NCBI RefSeq assembly: GCF_002742335.1
Contig: NZ_MDGR01000007.1
Location: 934,501 to 998,500, forward strand
DNA from: Reichenbachiella sp. 5M10
GTDB taxonomy: Bacteria > Bacteroidota > Bacteroidia > Cytophagales > Cyclobacteriaceae
Length of the DNA stretch: 64,000 bases
Direction of reading: 5' to 3'
The notes under the pieces were generated by a model that saw only the letters and a program-made list of their open reading frames with translations, had not been told where the DNA came from and ran no database searches. Below are positions 42,078-52,024 of this stretch, in pieces (positions within the stretch are counted from its first letter, which is position 1; each line of letters begins with the position of its first letter). The position numbers and the translations under genes are program-made.

Positions 42078-44842
42078 AAAGAGCTATAGTTATTGTAGGG
42101 ATACTACTTGTCAGTATAGGAGGGAAGGCACAAGACCTCAGTGTCGGTGTGATACCATCAGATTCGGTAGCTCTCGAGGCGGTACTGGCAGGGATGGAAG
42201 CTGACAGTGATTATCGTTTTGCCTACCAAGAGGATTGGGTCAAAGGTGTCTACGTATCGGTACCGACTGTGAGCAGTGAGGATATGACCGTTAGGCTCGA
42301 AGAGGTACTTGCAGACACGAAATTGACCTTTTATGTCAATGGAAAACAGATCATTTTGCTGGACAATACCGAAATCATAACGGACCCAGTGATGGTCAGA
42401 TCCCTAAAGAAGGGAGGGCAGTCTACTGAGGGTGAGGAGGTGTATTTTGCCCAAGAACAGCGCGCTCAAGACTTGGGGATAGAAGAAACCCTCATCAATG
42501 TGGGTAACCGAAAGCTGTATGTCAAAGGAGAGCGAAGTACAGTCGCGGGGTATGTGACAGAAGTCGGGTCAGGTAAGCCCGTGGAAGATGCCTATGTATA
42601 TATAGAGAGCCCTTTCGTCGGTACGACTACTGATGCAGAGGGGTTTTACTCACTGAGTGTTCCTAATGGAAAGCGAAGCATTCTCATTCAATCTGTCCAT
42701 ATGAAAAATACATACCGGAGACTAATGGTGTACTCGGATGGACGCTTAGATATCAATCTAGAGGTAGATGTGATCGCTCTCAATGCAGTAGTCGTCAGTG
42801 CAGAGCGAGAGGCCAATACCAAGAGTCCCCAGATGGGTATGACGAAAATAGATCCTGAAGAATTGAAGATTGTACCGGCTCTCTTGGGAGATAGAGATAT
42901 GGTACGGGTGGCGACTACTACGGCAGGCGTACAGTACTTGGGAGAGGGGTCGGCAGGTATCAATATACGTGGAGGAAAGGCAGACCAAAATTTGTTTTTG
43001 CTTGATGGGACGCCAGTATACAATACCAATCATTTTTTTGGATTCTTTTCGGTATTCAATTCGGATGCTCTATCAGGTATGGAGTTGTACAAAAGTGCCA
43101 TGCCTGCAGAGTTTGGAGGTAGGCTATCTTCGGTCTTTGACATCCAGTCCAAGGAGGCCAATCCGGATAAGATTTCGGGATCAGCGGGTATAGGACCGAT
43201 TACTTCTAAACTAATGCTGGAAGGACCAATGTTTAAAAATGGTCCGACGTTTATGCTTGGTGGTCGAGCGACCTATTCGGATTATGTGTTGAAGCAAATC
43301 AAAAAATCCCCACTTAGAAATAACGAGGTTGCGTTTTATGACCTTATGGGAAAGCTAGCCTATGATATCAATGACAAAAATGAGGTGTCAGTCACTGGCT
43401 ACTTTAGTCACGATCGGTTTCAGTTGTCATCGGACACCTTGTTGTCGTATACGGATTTTTCATATACCAACAAGCTACTGTCTGTCAATTGGAGACATGT
43501 GTTTGATGAGAGATTGCAAGCGGATTTTCAGGCAGGAGTGAGTCACTATGACTATGATATTGGATATGATGTATTGCCGACGCAGGCATTTCGTATAGAC
43601 TATGGGGTCAAAGAGAGTCATGTAGCGGCCAAAATGGATTATTATGTCAATGAGAAGCTCAATTACAAGTTTGGGACAGAGGTGAAGTATACGAGTGTCG
43701 TGCCAGGCGTGAAGACACCCACGGGGTCAGAGTCTCTGATTACCAAGGACGAAGTGGGACAAGAGCAAGGCCTTGAAATTGCGCCTTACTTTTCGGCGCT
43801 CTACAGCCCCAACGATAAGATATCTCTCGAAGCAGGAATCAGGTATTCGGTCTTCAATGTCCTCGGACCTGCGGATGTCAATCGCTATGAAAAAGGCCAA
43901 CCCAAAGACCCGGATTATTTGACGAGAGTCGATCACTATGATGACAACCAACTCATCAAGACCTACCAGGGGCCTGAATACCGATTTTCGTCACGGTACA
44001 TGCTCAACGAGACGAGTTCGGTCAAGGCCAGTTACAACCGTACACGTCAAAACATCCATTTGCTTCTCAACTCTTCGTCGATCGCTCCTACAGACATGTG
44101 GCGCTTGTCCAATGCCCACATCAAACCTCAGATTGCTGATCAGGTATCAGTAGGGTACTATCGCAATTTTTATGGCAAACATACTTTGGAGGCTTCTGCA
44201 GAGGTGTATTACAAGGATATTCAGAACTTGCTTGATTTCAAAGTGGGGGCTGATCTCCAGTTCAACAAGGACATAGAGACGGATCTGCTGCAAGGGGACG
44301 GGAGGTCATACGGTGTGGAGCTTTCACTCAAAAAGAGTTCGGGATGGTTGACAGGATGGATCAATTACACTTATTCACGGTCTATGATTCGATTGGACGG
44401 GAACTTCCCTGATGAGGTCATCAATGGTGGGTCATTTTTTCCTACCGGGTATGACAAACCACACTATATCAACTCGGTCACCAATTATAAGTTTACCAGG
44501 AGATTGACGATGACCCTCAACCTTGTCTATGCTACGGGAGTGCCTACGACATATCCTACGGGTAAGTATACTTTTCAATCTTCTGAAAATCTGTTGTATT
44601 CCAAACGGAATGCCTATCGTATTCCAGATTATTTTAGGATGGATTTAGGAGTCAACATCGAAGGGAATCATAAAATTAAGAAGTTAGCCCATTCGTTTTG
44701 GTCATTTTCGGTATACAATGTTCTAGGTAGGGACAATGTGTACTCGGTATTTTTCAAAGTAGAAGATGGAGAAGTGAAGGGCTATAAAATGAGCGTTTTC
44801 TCTAATCCAATTCCCACTATTACCTACAATTTCACCTTCTAA
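42074..44842 (+). CDS. TonB-dependent outer-membrane receptor
   Basis: The protein has 922 residues. Signal peptide MKRAIVIVGILLVSIGGKAQ. Residues about 25-95 resemble the STN (secretin/TonB N-terminal) fold seen in signalling receptors. Residues about 155-235 are a carboxypeptidase-regulatory-like domain (VAGYVTEVGSGKPVEDAYVY). The plug (about 250-370) has INIRGGKADQNLFLLDGTPVYN. The C-terminal beta-barrel ends in TITYNFTF, the usual aromatic end. It would import an unknown substrate with TonB-ExbBD energy. It overlaps the preceding gene by 4 nt and precedes DUF4249 by 3 nt. The STN-like domain might connect to an anti-sigma factor elsewhere, though none is in the operon. Confidence 0.9.
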   Translation: MKRAIVIVGILLVSIGGKAQDLSVGVIPSDSVALEAVLAGMEADSDYRFAYQEDWVKGVYVSVPTVSSEDMTVRLEEVLADTKLTFYVNGKQIILLDNTEIITDPVMVRSLKKGGQSTEGEEVYFAQEQRAQDLGIEETLINVGNRKLYVKGERSTVAGYVTEVGSGKPVEDAYVYIESPFVGTTTDAEGFYSLSVPNGKRSILIQSVHMKNTYRRLMVYSDGRLDINLEVDVIALNAVVVSAEREANTKSPQMGMTKIDPEELKIVPALLGDRDMVRVATTTAGVQYLGEGSAGINIRGGKADQNLFLLDGTPVYNTNHFFGFFSVFNSDALSGMELYKSAMPAEFGGRLSSVFDIQSKEANPDKISGSAGIGPITSKLMLEGPMFKNGPTFMLGGRATYSDYVLKQIKKSPLRNNEVAFYDLMGKLAYDINDKNEVSVTGYFSHDRFQLSSDTLLSYTDFSYTNKLLSVNWRHVFDERLQADFQAGVSHYDYDIGYDVLPTQAFRIDYGVKESHVAAKMDYYVNEKLNYKFGTEVKYTSVVPGVKTPTGSESLITKDEVGQEQGLEIAPYFSALYSPNDKISLEAGIRYSVFNVLGPADVNRYEKGQPKDPDYLTRVDHYDDNQLIKTYQGPEYRFSSRYMLNETSSVKASYNRTRQNIHLLLNSSSIAPTDMWRLSNAHIKPQIADQVSVGYYRNFYGKHTLEASAEVYYKDIQNLLDFKVGADLQFNKDIETDLLQGDGRSYGVELSLKKSSGWLTGWINYTYSRSMIRLDGNFPDEVINGGSFFPTGYDKPHYINSVTNYKFTRRLTMTLNLVYATGVPTTYPTGKYTFQSSENLLYSKRNAYRIPDYFRMDLGVNIEGNHKIKKLAHSFWSFSVYNVLGRDNVYSVFFKVEDGEVKGYKMSVFSNPIPTITYNFTF

Positions 44843-44845
44843 ATC

Positions 44846-46027
44846 ATGAAGAGAACCTTATATATCGTCTTGATTTTGTCTGGCGCCATGGCTTGTGTCG
44901 AACCCTTTGATTTCACAGTTCAAGATACCGAGGAGTTCATCGTCGTAGAAGGGTTGCTGACCAATGCGAAGACGCACCATCGAGTACACCTCTCGAAAAG
45001 CTATAGTATAGAGGGGGGAGAATCCAAATCCGTCTCTGGAGCTACTGTGTGGGTCGAAGATGGCCAATCTAAGAAGTATACTTTTGATGAGACAAATGTC
45101 GCAGGGGAGTATTTGTCAATGCAGGAGTTTGCGGGAGTTCCTGGGGAGCAATACACACTCAGGGTGATTACCCCGGAGGGAGATGAATTGCAGTCCTCTG
45201 CGGAAATTCTGCCCGTACCTGTAGCGATAGATAGTATATATGGTCGCTATATGGAGCAAAATTCCACCGAGGATGATCGCTACCAAAAGGGGATTCAGTT
45301 CATGGTAGATAACCACAACGCCTCGGAGCAATTTTCCAGTTATCGCTTTGAGTATGTCGAGGACTATGAGATCAAGGTGCCCTACCCTTCGATCTATGAA
45401 TGGGATGTGGTAGCAGACACGTTGGTATTGCGAAGTGTAGCGATTGGTACGTGCTACAATTTTCGCGTGTCTAATCAGCTCTTGACAGAAACGACCAGTG
45501 GCCTGTCTGAAAATAGACTGTCCGAATATCCTATAGTTTATGTAGAAGACTATGAAGCACCGCTGAGAAGCAGATACTCTCTAACTGTGCGACAGTTTGC
45601 CATTACTTCTGGCGCGTATCAGTATTACAAAAGCTTGAAGGAGAATAATGAGTCGTCAGGTAGTTTCTTTGACAAACAAAAAGGAACGGTCGTGGGGAAT
45701 GTCAAACATGTGGATGATCCCGGTTATACAGTATTGGGTTATTTTGAAGTGTCGGGAGTCAGCGAGAATTATCGAATTTTCACGGCAGGAGAATTTCGTC
45801 AGCAAGGGTTTAGTACAACAGCTACATATTTTGATTGCATTTATGCTCAAGAAGTAGATTCTGTTGCCTTGACAGATTTGAGGAGTTTGGTAGGTGGAGA
45901 ACTTGGGTACAGCAAAGAAGTGATTGGTTTGACTTACCCAATCCCTGATACAGCGCTGTTGATGCCCAAGGAGTGTAGCGATTGCCGATTAAAAGGAACA
46001 TTGGATAAACCAGATTTTTGGGATTGA
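44846..46027 (+). CDS. DUF4249 lipoprotein, TonB-receptor partner
   Basis: The protein has 393 residues. A lipoprotein-type signal (LYIVLILSGAMACVEPF) places Cys17 at the likely lipidation site. The mature N-terminal segment EEFIVVEGLLTNAKTHHRVHLSKSY matches the opening of the DUF4249 family, which is almost always encoded just downstream of a TonB-dependent receptor in Bacteroidota. It is probably the surface-exposed or periplasmic partner of that receptor. Its TGA overlaps the ATG of the next gene (TGATG), so the operon is coupled. Confidence 0.87.
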   Translation: MKRTLYIVLILSGAMACVEPFDFTVQDTEEFIVVEGLLTNAKTHHRVHLSKSYSIEGGESKSVSGATVWVEDGQSKKYTFDETNVAGEYLSMQEFAGVPGEQYTLRVITPEGDELQSSAEILPVPVAIDSIYGRYMEQNSTEDDRYQKGIQFMVDNHNASEQFSSYRFEYVEDYEIKVPYPSIYEWDVVADTLVLRSVAIGTCYNFRVSNQLLTETTSGLSENRLSEYPIVYVEDYEAPLRSRYSLTVRQFAITSGAYQYYKSLKENNESSGSFFDKQKGTVVGNVKHVDDPGYTVLGYFEVSGVSENYRIFTAGEFRQQGFSTTATYFDCIYAQEVDSVALTDLRSLVGGELGYSKEVIGLTYPIPDTALLMPKECSDCRLKGTLDKPDFWD

Positions 46028-48228
46028 TGAAATATAGATCAACATTATTGACCCTACTTTTAGTGCAGATGAGTTTGTGGTCGTTTGCTCAACAAAATAT
46101 TAGAGAAGAGGTATATGTTCATCTCTCGTCCAATGACCTGATTGCTGGGGAGACTTTGCACTTTTCGGTATTTACAAGAAGTGTCGCCACGGGTAGGCTG
46201 TCTGGTTTGAGTAGTTTGGTGTACATAGAACTGTTGGATGAAGCAGGAGATGTCGTCTACCGTACCAAGGTGTATCAAGAAGAGGGAAGAGCCGCAGGTG
46301 ATATATTCTTGACAACAGATCTAGAGACAGGGCGGTACCAACTGATGGCTTACACACGTTGGATGAAAAATTTCGAATCGTACGCTCGTCAAGAGTTGAC
46401 GATCGTGAATCCCTACAAGGTGTATACCTCTAGGAGCATGTTGGAGCCTGAAGTGGCACTTCAATTTTTCGTAGAGGGAGGTCGTCTACTAGCACAACGC
46501 GAAAATGTCCTACTCATCTGTGCACGAGATCAATATGGAGAGGTACAACCTCTCAAAGCGAAATTGCTCAATGGTGCGGGAGAAAAAGTAGAGGATGTGA
46601 ATTTTGATGCTCTCGGGGTAGCGCGGGTAGTACTTAAACCCCAATTGGGCGAGCGCTATCAATTGGCCATAGAGACGAAAGATACCTTTCGGTTTGTGGA
46701 TCTGCCAGCGAGTTGTGATGACTGTGCTCAGCTCCATGTGTATGAGATGGGGGAGCAGATTCGAATCAAGATATCTTCTGGGGAAGGGTGGTCGCAAAAG
46801 GTTGGACAGTTGCTAGTGGTGAGTTCGCAAGGGATTTTGTTGGATCAGCAGACTACCTTGACTACTGAGACTTTGCTTGTCAAAGATCAGTTGCCTCAAG
46901 GTGCCCTGGTTGCTCAGCTTTATGTAGATGGGATCAAAGTCAACGAGAGATTGTTTTGGAATGGGCAGTTTGCTCATGCCGATCGAGGAGTGAAGACATA
47001 CAGCAGTCGAACTAAAGTGACGGAGCAGTTTGAGTTGCCCAAGGGGTCGCGGGTGACGGTGTCTGCAAAGAAGCAATATGGCAGTGAATCGCCACAAAGT
47101 ATGCATAGTGGTGCCACACGAAATAGCCTTGTTTCATGGCCAGGGATCGCCAGTGAAAAATGGACTGCTCCATTGATGGATGACGTGATGTTGACGAGTA
47201 CATGGGACCTAGATACTGCACGTATCGATTCGGTGCGTTACTTGCCAGAGTTTAATTCTGGGATTGTACAAGGCAAAATAGAGGCTAGGGTAGGGGAGTT
47301 GGAGCGATTTGTCAATGTAGCCCTGTCGTTTCAAGGAGCTGATTTTGAGATAGACGCTACTGCAACCAACCGTGAAGGAGTTTTTTTTCTCAAGTACGAC
47401 CCTTCTTTTGCCAACAACAAGGGAGTGGTACGGATACTCAATGATCCGGAGCAGCGGTATTTGATAGAGGTATATCCCGAGTTTTATACACAGTACCCCG
47501 CATGGCTTGCTGCACCTTTGCAGTTTGACTCAGGACGGTTGGAGCAGATCACTGTACGGTCTATCGCCAATCAAATTGAGAATGCTTATTTCACTTCTGT
47601 GAAAGAGCCTAGTGCTCAGCGTAAGTTTCCAGAAGTAGATGGGATGGTTTCTTATGTATTGGATGAGTATACTCGTTTTTCGACGATGAGGGATACATTT
47701 ATCGAATTGGTGTATCAAGTCGGTGTGAGCAAAAATGAAAACAAGTACTATTTCAAAATGCGGACTGCCGATATTGATTACAATGATAAATATGATGTCG
47801 AGACGATGGTGTTGCTGGATGGGGCATTTTCGACGGCAGAGGATATTCTCAATCTTTCCCCGTACTTGGTCGAGCGCATCGATGTGATGAACAAACGGTA
47901 TTTTATGGGAAGTGTGATGTTTGATGGCATCATCTCCATCAAGACCTTCGAAAACGATGGGGGAGACACTGCGCCGCTAGGTGCTCCGATGGATTTGATC
48001 GAAGTGCAGCCCGAAGCTCAGGTAGTAGGGACGGATGGTGTGCTGGATTTGCACAAGCCTATGATGAACGACCTATTGTACTGGGCCCCTCTAGTGGTCA
48101 CAGATAGTACGGTGTTCGAAGTGTCCTTTCTGACCTCAGAGGTCAAAGGTAGGTATGTGCTTCAAATCGAAGGTGTAGCTCCCGATGGAGCTTCGATTAG
48201 TAAATCTATGTATTTTGATGTGAAGTAA
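46027..48228 (+). CDS. Exported MG2-like multidomain protein
   Basis: The protein has 733 residues with a signal peptide ending in SFAQQ. The N-terminal domain (REEVYVHLSSNDLIAGETLHFSV, ETGRYQLMAYTRWM) is an alpha-2-macroglobulin MG2-like beta-sandwich. It continues with further strand-rich domains (a TonB-plug-like stretch near the LDGAFSTAEDILNLSPYLVERI region is notable). It ends in VEVQP-like strand-rich sequence with no sorting signal. Such proteins accompany TonB receptors and DUF4249 in Bacteroidota; the role is unknown. The ATG at 46027 is used rather than the in-frame TTG 9 nt before it. Confidence 0.72.
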   Translation: MKYRSTLLTLLLVQMSLWSFAQQNIREEVYVHLSSNDLIAGETLHFSVFTRSVATGRLSGLSSLVYIELLDEAGDVVYRTKVYQEEGRAAGDIFLTTDLETGRYQLMAYTRWMKNFESYARQELTIVNPYKVYTSRSMLEPEVALQFFVEGGRLLAQRENVLLICARDQYGEVQPLKAKLLNGAGEKVEDVNFDALGVARVVLKPQLGERYQLAIETKDTFRFVDLPASCDDCAQLHVYEMGEQIRIKISSGEGWSQKVGQLLVVSSQGILLDQQTTLTTETLLVKDQLPQGALVAQLYVDGIKVNERLFWNGQFAHADRGVKTYSSRTKVTEQFELPKGSRVTVSAKKQYGSESPQSMHSGATRNSLVSWPGIASEKWTAPLMDDVMLTSTWDLDTARIDSVRYLPEFNSGIVQGKIEARVGELERFVNVALSFQGADFEIDATATNREGVFFLKYDPSFANNKGVVRILNDPEQRYLIEVYPEFYTQYPAWLAAPLQFDSGRLEQITVRSIANQIENAYFTSVKEPSAQRKFPEVDGMVSYVLDEYTRFSTMRDTFIELVYQVGVSKNENKYYFKMRTADIDYNDKYDVETMVLLDGAFSTAEDILNLSPYLVERIDVMNKRYFMGSVMFDGIISIKTFENDGGDTAPLGAPMDLIEVQPEAQVVGTDGVLDLHKPMMNDLLYWAPLVVTDSTVFEVSFLTSEVKGRYVLQIEGVAPDGASISKSMYFDVK

Positions 48229-48236
48229 AACGGAGA

Positions 48237-50501
48237 TTAGGTAAGTTGTCTTATCGGCAAGGTGATGACAAATGCAGTGCCAACTCCTACTTTCGTTTGG
48301 AGTTGTAGTTTGCCATGATGCTTTTTGATTAGATCTGCTGTGATAGATAGTCCTAGACCTGTCCCCTCACTTTGTGTTTTGGTGGTAAACAGAGGGCTAA
48401 ACATCTTCGCTTTGACATCATCTGGGATGCCAGTCCCGTTGTCCTTGATGATGATACGGACATAGGTGTCGTCAATGTTTTCGATGCTTATAGTGATGGT
48501 TCCATACTTTTCTAGCGCATCGACTCCATTGCCGATGATGTTGATAAATACTTGGTTGAGTTCTCCTTGAAAGCAATCAATTTCAGGGATGTTGTCCCCG
48601 AATTTCTTTACAATTTCTGCTTTGTGTTTGTACTTGGGTTTGAGTATCAGTAGTGCTGCATTCATGATGGAGACAACATCTGCTTTTTGGAAAGTCACGT
48701 CGTCTTTGCGCGAATAGACGCGAAGACCTTCTACGATTTCTTGGATGCGTACCGTACCAAAGATGGTATCCTTGATGAGTTCACTGATATCTTCTCTCAG
48801 TTCTTTTACCTTGTCATTTTCCTCTTCGAGGGTACGCAGGTGGTCAAACACCTCCGTTGTGTTTTCTTCGATTAGCTGAACACCATTGGAGATAAAGTTG
48901 ATTGGGTTTTTGAGTTCGTGTGCGATCCCAGCAGTGAGCATGCCGAGAGCGGACATTTTCTCAGCCTGTATAAGGCTCTCATGCGTTGACTTGAGGTCGT
49001 TGTGCGCTTTTTCGAGCGCTTGTCTAATCGTTTTTTCCTTTTGGAAACTTTTCTGCAAATCTCCCTGAGCTTTTAGCAATTCATTGTTAGCTTTTTTGAT
49101 GTCCTCGTTGGTAGCAGTCAGTTGAAGGTTACTCTGACGAATGGTCTCCTGTTGCTTGGCGAGCATCTTGTTGAGACGTCTGACTCTGACATATTCGAAA
49201 CTGAGAATGATGATGAGGACGGCTACTGCGATCAATATCGTAATGTAATAGAGCTTTTGTTGGTTTTGAATCTTCAGTTCTTGCTCCAAAATGATGTTTT
49301 CTTCTTCAGCAATTTTTCGTTTGTTTTCCGCGTTTTCTTTGGCAAGACGGTTGCGCTCTGACTCCAATTTGTATCGTGCCAGTTCGGCTTGGCGCTCACG
49401 GTTTTCATACTCATGATGAGAGATGAGTAAGTCTTGGTGGGTATATTCGGTTTCTAAGGCCGAATGTCCCATCTCTTTGTCTCCCAGTAGTAGACCGTGT
49501 GCCAGTTCGGACAGTTGTTGTTTCTCTTGTTTGTGTACATTTTCTAGAAGAGTGTTTTCTTGAGATAGCGCATCGGCGTCTTGATTTCGTATGCGCTGGA
49601 GCGCGTCATTTTCTAGTTGATCTGCATAGCGTTTGGCTTGGCTTGATGCTTCGTCAGTGATTTTTGGCGGTAGCCCAAATCGTATCTGTTTTGTTTCGTA
49701 AGCTGTTTTTTGACTTGGATGTTTTTCAATGGCGATTTTCAAGTATTGACTTGCTTTGTCTGTCTCATCCATGAGGTCGTAAAACATCGATATGTGGTAT
49801 GCAAGTAGGCTTGCTTTTTTTGGGTTGCTTTCGTCTTTGATCAGTTCATAGTATGTGCTAGCGTATTGTGCTCCTTTCTTTGGAGCATTGAGGGCGTCGT
49901 ATATTTCAATCAATGCGTCGTATGCTTCGAATTCAAAATATTGGATGCTGTCTTTGATAGCTAGGGCGAGCAAGTTTTGGAACTGACGTTCGGCACTGTC
50001 GAGCTGGTGTGCTCGGATGTGATTGTAGCCAGCAGCCAATTCGATTTCGATCATGCCGAGTTCGTAATCAATTTTTTCGAATTGATTGTAAGCTTTTTGA
50101 TAGTAGGACGTGGCTTTGTCGTGGGCATTGATTGCCGAAAATGTGTTGGCCAACGAAAAATTGGCATTGGCTGCAAAGGAGTAGTTCTCTCTTTTTTCGG
50201 CATGTATCGCCATTTCCAAAAACAGCTCAACGGTTTTGTCGTATTGTTTTTGACTCAAGTATATCTCTCCCTGGAGGTTTTGTGCTTCCCATTCCAGTTG
50301 TATGTTTTCTATTTTGTCTGCTCGTTTTTCTGCCTGATTGGCCAGACTCAGGGCATAAGAGTGATTGCCTTCTGCAAAACTGTTGCGTCCACGCTCCAAG
50401 AGTTGGTTGATGCGTAGTGCTTCTGACTTGTTGATGTTCTGGCTTACGCCAGTCCATTGGATTAAAAATACTAAGGTGAATATGCAAAAAAACTCTCTCA
50501 C
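48237..50501 (-). CDS. TPR-containing sensor histidine kinase
   Basis: The protein has 754 residues. Signal peptide, periplasmic TPR array (about 30-300), one transmembrane helix (YYITILIAVAVLIIILSFEYV, about 395-415), coiled coil, then HisKA and HATPase. The phospho-acceptor His lies in GIAHELKNPINF; the N box is NQVFINIIGNGVDALE, G1 is DNGTGIPDD and G2 is EGTGLGLSI. The start is GTG at 50501, which gives the signal peptide MREFFCIFTLVFLIQWTGVS. It follows the efflux operon terminator on the same strand. No response regulator is adjacent; it may act on the distant one at 40410 or another. Confidence 0.9.
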   Translation of the reverse strand: MREFFCIFTLVFLIQWTGVSQNINKSEALRINQLLERGRNSFAEGNHSYALSLANQAEKRADKIENIQLEWEAQNLQGEIYLSQKQYDKTVELFLEMAIHAEKRENYSFAANANFSLANTFSAINAHDKATSYYQKAYNQFEKIDYELGMIEIELAAGYNHIRAHQLDSAERQFQNLLALAIKDSIQYFEFEAYDALIEIYDALNAPKKGAQYASTYYELIKDESNPKKASLLAYHISMFYDLMDETDKASQYLKIAIEKHPSQKTAYETKQIRFGLPPKITDEASSQAKRYADQLENDALQRIRNQDADALSQENTLLENVHKQEKQQLSELAHGLLLGDKEMGHSALETEYTHQDLLISHHEYENRERQAELARYKLESERNRLAKENAENKRKIAEEENIILEQELKIQNQQKLYYITILIAVAVLIIILSFEYVRVRRLNKMLAKQQETIRQSNLQLTATNEDIKKANNELLKAQGDLQKSFQKEKTIRQALEKAHNDLKSTHESLIQAEKMSALGMLTAGIAHELKNPINFISNGVQLIEENTTEVFDHLRTLEEENDKVKELREDISELIKDTIFGTVRIQEIVEGLRVYSRKDDVTFQKADVVSIMNAALLILKPKYKHKAEIVKKFGDNIPEIDCFQGELNQVFINIIGNGVDALEKYGTITISIENIDDTYVRIIIKDNGTGIPDDVKAKMFSPLFTTKTQSEGTGLGLSITADLIKKHHGKLQLQTKVGVGTAFVITLPIRQLT

Positions 50502-50607
50502 TGATCTCGTATGGTTGTAATGTCGGGGCGAATATAAGTCTTAATTGATTTACCGATATCATTTATTGTGTCGGTCTACATCTTCTAATCTAGGTTTTTT
50601 TGTAGGA

Positions 50608-50647
50608 TAAAAAAAACGATGACAGTCCAAACTGGATCTGTCATCGT
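50608..50647 (-). terminator. Rho-independent terminator of the efflux operon
   Basis: A 10-bp inverted repeat (ACGATGACAG at 50616-50625, CTGTCATCGT at 50638-50647), extended inward by TCCA/TGGA, is followed on the minus strand by a run of eight T. It lies 30 bp after the TolC-family stop and separates the efflux operon from the kinase gene. Confidence 0.88.
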
Positions 50648-50676
50648 GAATACTTGATGGTATCGTGAGGGTGAGT

Positions 50677-52002
50677 CTACTGAGTGATTGGTATGCCGAA
50701 GTAAAATTCTATGACTTTGAGTTTGAAAATGTAGTCAAATTTTGAACGGATCACCTCTGATTGGGCAGCTTCAAGCGCTTGCTGTGTCTGAATGAATTCA
50801 AAGGAATTGATGACTCCTACATTGTACCGCTCTTCGGCGTAGGCATAGGCTTGCTCTCTAGCCACCAATGTTTTCTCTGCCGCTTCGAAAGCCTTGGCAG
50901 CAGCTGCTGCATCCGAATAGGATTGGTAGACAGTGCTTTCCAAATCAATTTTGGTGTTTTCTAGATTTAGTTTTGCCTTCTCGACATTGAGTCGATTTTT
51001 TTGCATGTTGACATGATTGCTAAAACCGTTGAAGATGGGTACGTTGAGTTGTAGACCAAAGACGTTACCACTGTTGGTTCGAAACTGATCAAAAGTGCTT
51101 TCAGTTCTGCCTTGATAGGCAGCTCGGGTGTTGTAGGAGTAGAAGGCGGACAAGGTAGGAGAGACTCCCCCTACAGCTAAGTCATAGTCTTTTTCAGCTA
51201 TGTCTACCTGTGTTTCCGAGATTTTTATTTCGTTTCGGATTTGCAGTGCCTTTTGATAGATTTCCGCTGGGTTGGTGTTGATGATTGTCGAAGCACTCAC
51301 ATCATAGTCCTCGTCTCCAGCTATGTCGAAGTTTTCATAATCCGAAATCAGCAAGAGTTGTGCAAGGGAAATCAAGGAAATACGGATGTTGTTTTCGGCC
51401 TCTACGATGAGTTGTGACTGATTTGCAGCACTCGCTTCTATTTCGTAGATTTCTCCTTCTGGCAGTTGTCCGTTGGCGATGAGTTCACGGGTACGCTTGA
51501 TATCTTCTTGTGTCAAATTGTACTGTGATTGCCGTACTGCCAAGGTTTGCTTATTGAATAGGACTTGCAAATAGGAGTTGGCCACCATCAGTGAGATATC
51601 ATCCTTCATTCCATCGATCTGATAGCGACTGGCCAATATTTCTAGATTGGCGCGGTGCATCTGGTTGAGGTTGGACAACCCTTGGAAGAGGTTTACTCCG
51701 GCTGTCAGTCCTATGGAGGTGTTTTGTGTAGTTTGCAGCTTCAAGTTGCCTGTCGTGACGTCAGTTGTCAAACCATGGTTCCAATTGTGGGTGGCATTGG
51801 CATTGACGGATGGCAGGAAGTTACCAACTGCACTCTTTTTGGTATATTCCGAGGATTGCACATCCAGTTCACTTTGCTGTATGGAAATGTTGTTTTCCAA
51901 TGCGTAATTTACACATTCTTCGAGCGTCCATTTTTTGACTTGTCCATACGATGAGGTACTGAGGATCAAGCCGATGATTGCTATGGTTATTTTTAATTTC
52001 AT
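50677..52002 (-). CDS. TolC-family outer-membrane efflux protein
   Basis: The protein has 441 residues with a signal peptide ending in SSYGQ. It has the two TolC repeats: WTLEECVNYALENNISIQQSEL at the N-terminus, and the mid-domain strand VGLTAGVNLFQGL-like segment before the second helix pair (YSYNTRAAYQG, FGLQLNVPIFNGF). It would form the outer-membrane channel for the MacA/MacB-like complex encoded upstream. The start at 52002 is chosen over an upstream in-frame ATG because it gives a proper signal peptide. Normal length for the family, unlike the half-length gene at 14021. Confidence 0.92.
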   Translation of the reverse strand: MKLKITIAIIGLILSTSSYGQVKKWTLEECVNYALENNISIQQSELDVQSSEYTKKSAVGNFLPSVNANATHNWNHGLTTDVTTGNLKLQTTQNTSIGLTAGVNLFQGLSNLNQMHRANLEILASRYQIDGMKDDISLMVANSYLQVLFNKQTLAVRQSQYNLTQEDIKRTRELIANGQLPEGEIYEIEASAANQSQLIVEAENNIRISLISLAQLLLISDYENFDIAGDEDYDVSASTIINTNPAEIYQKALQIRNEIKISETQVDIAEKDYDLAVGGVSPTLSAFYSYNTRAAYQGRTESTFDQFRTNSGNVFGLQLNVPIFNGFSNHVNMQKNRLNVEKAKLNLENTKIDLESTVYQSYSDAAAAAKAFEAAEKTLVAREQAYAYAEERYNVGVINSFEFIQTQQALEAAQSEVIRSKFDYIFKLKVIEFYFGIPITQ

Positions 52003-52024
52003 TGCTGTGCTTTTAGTCCGCTGT

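Noticed and set aside
49977-50417. 146-codon plus-strand frame
   Set aside because: Lies entirely antisense to the TPR histidine kinase, whose domains are clear; treated as a shadow.
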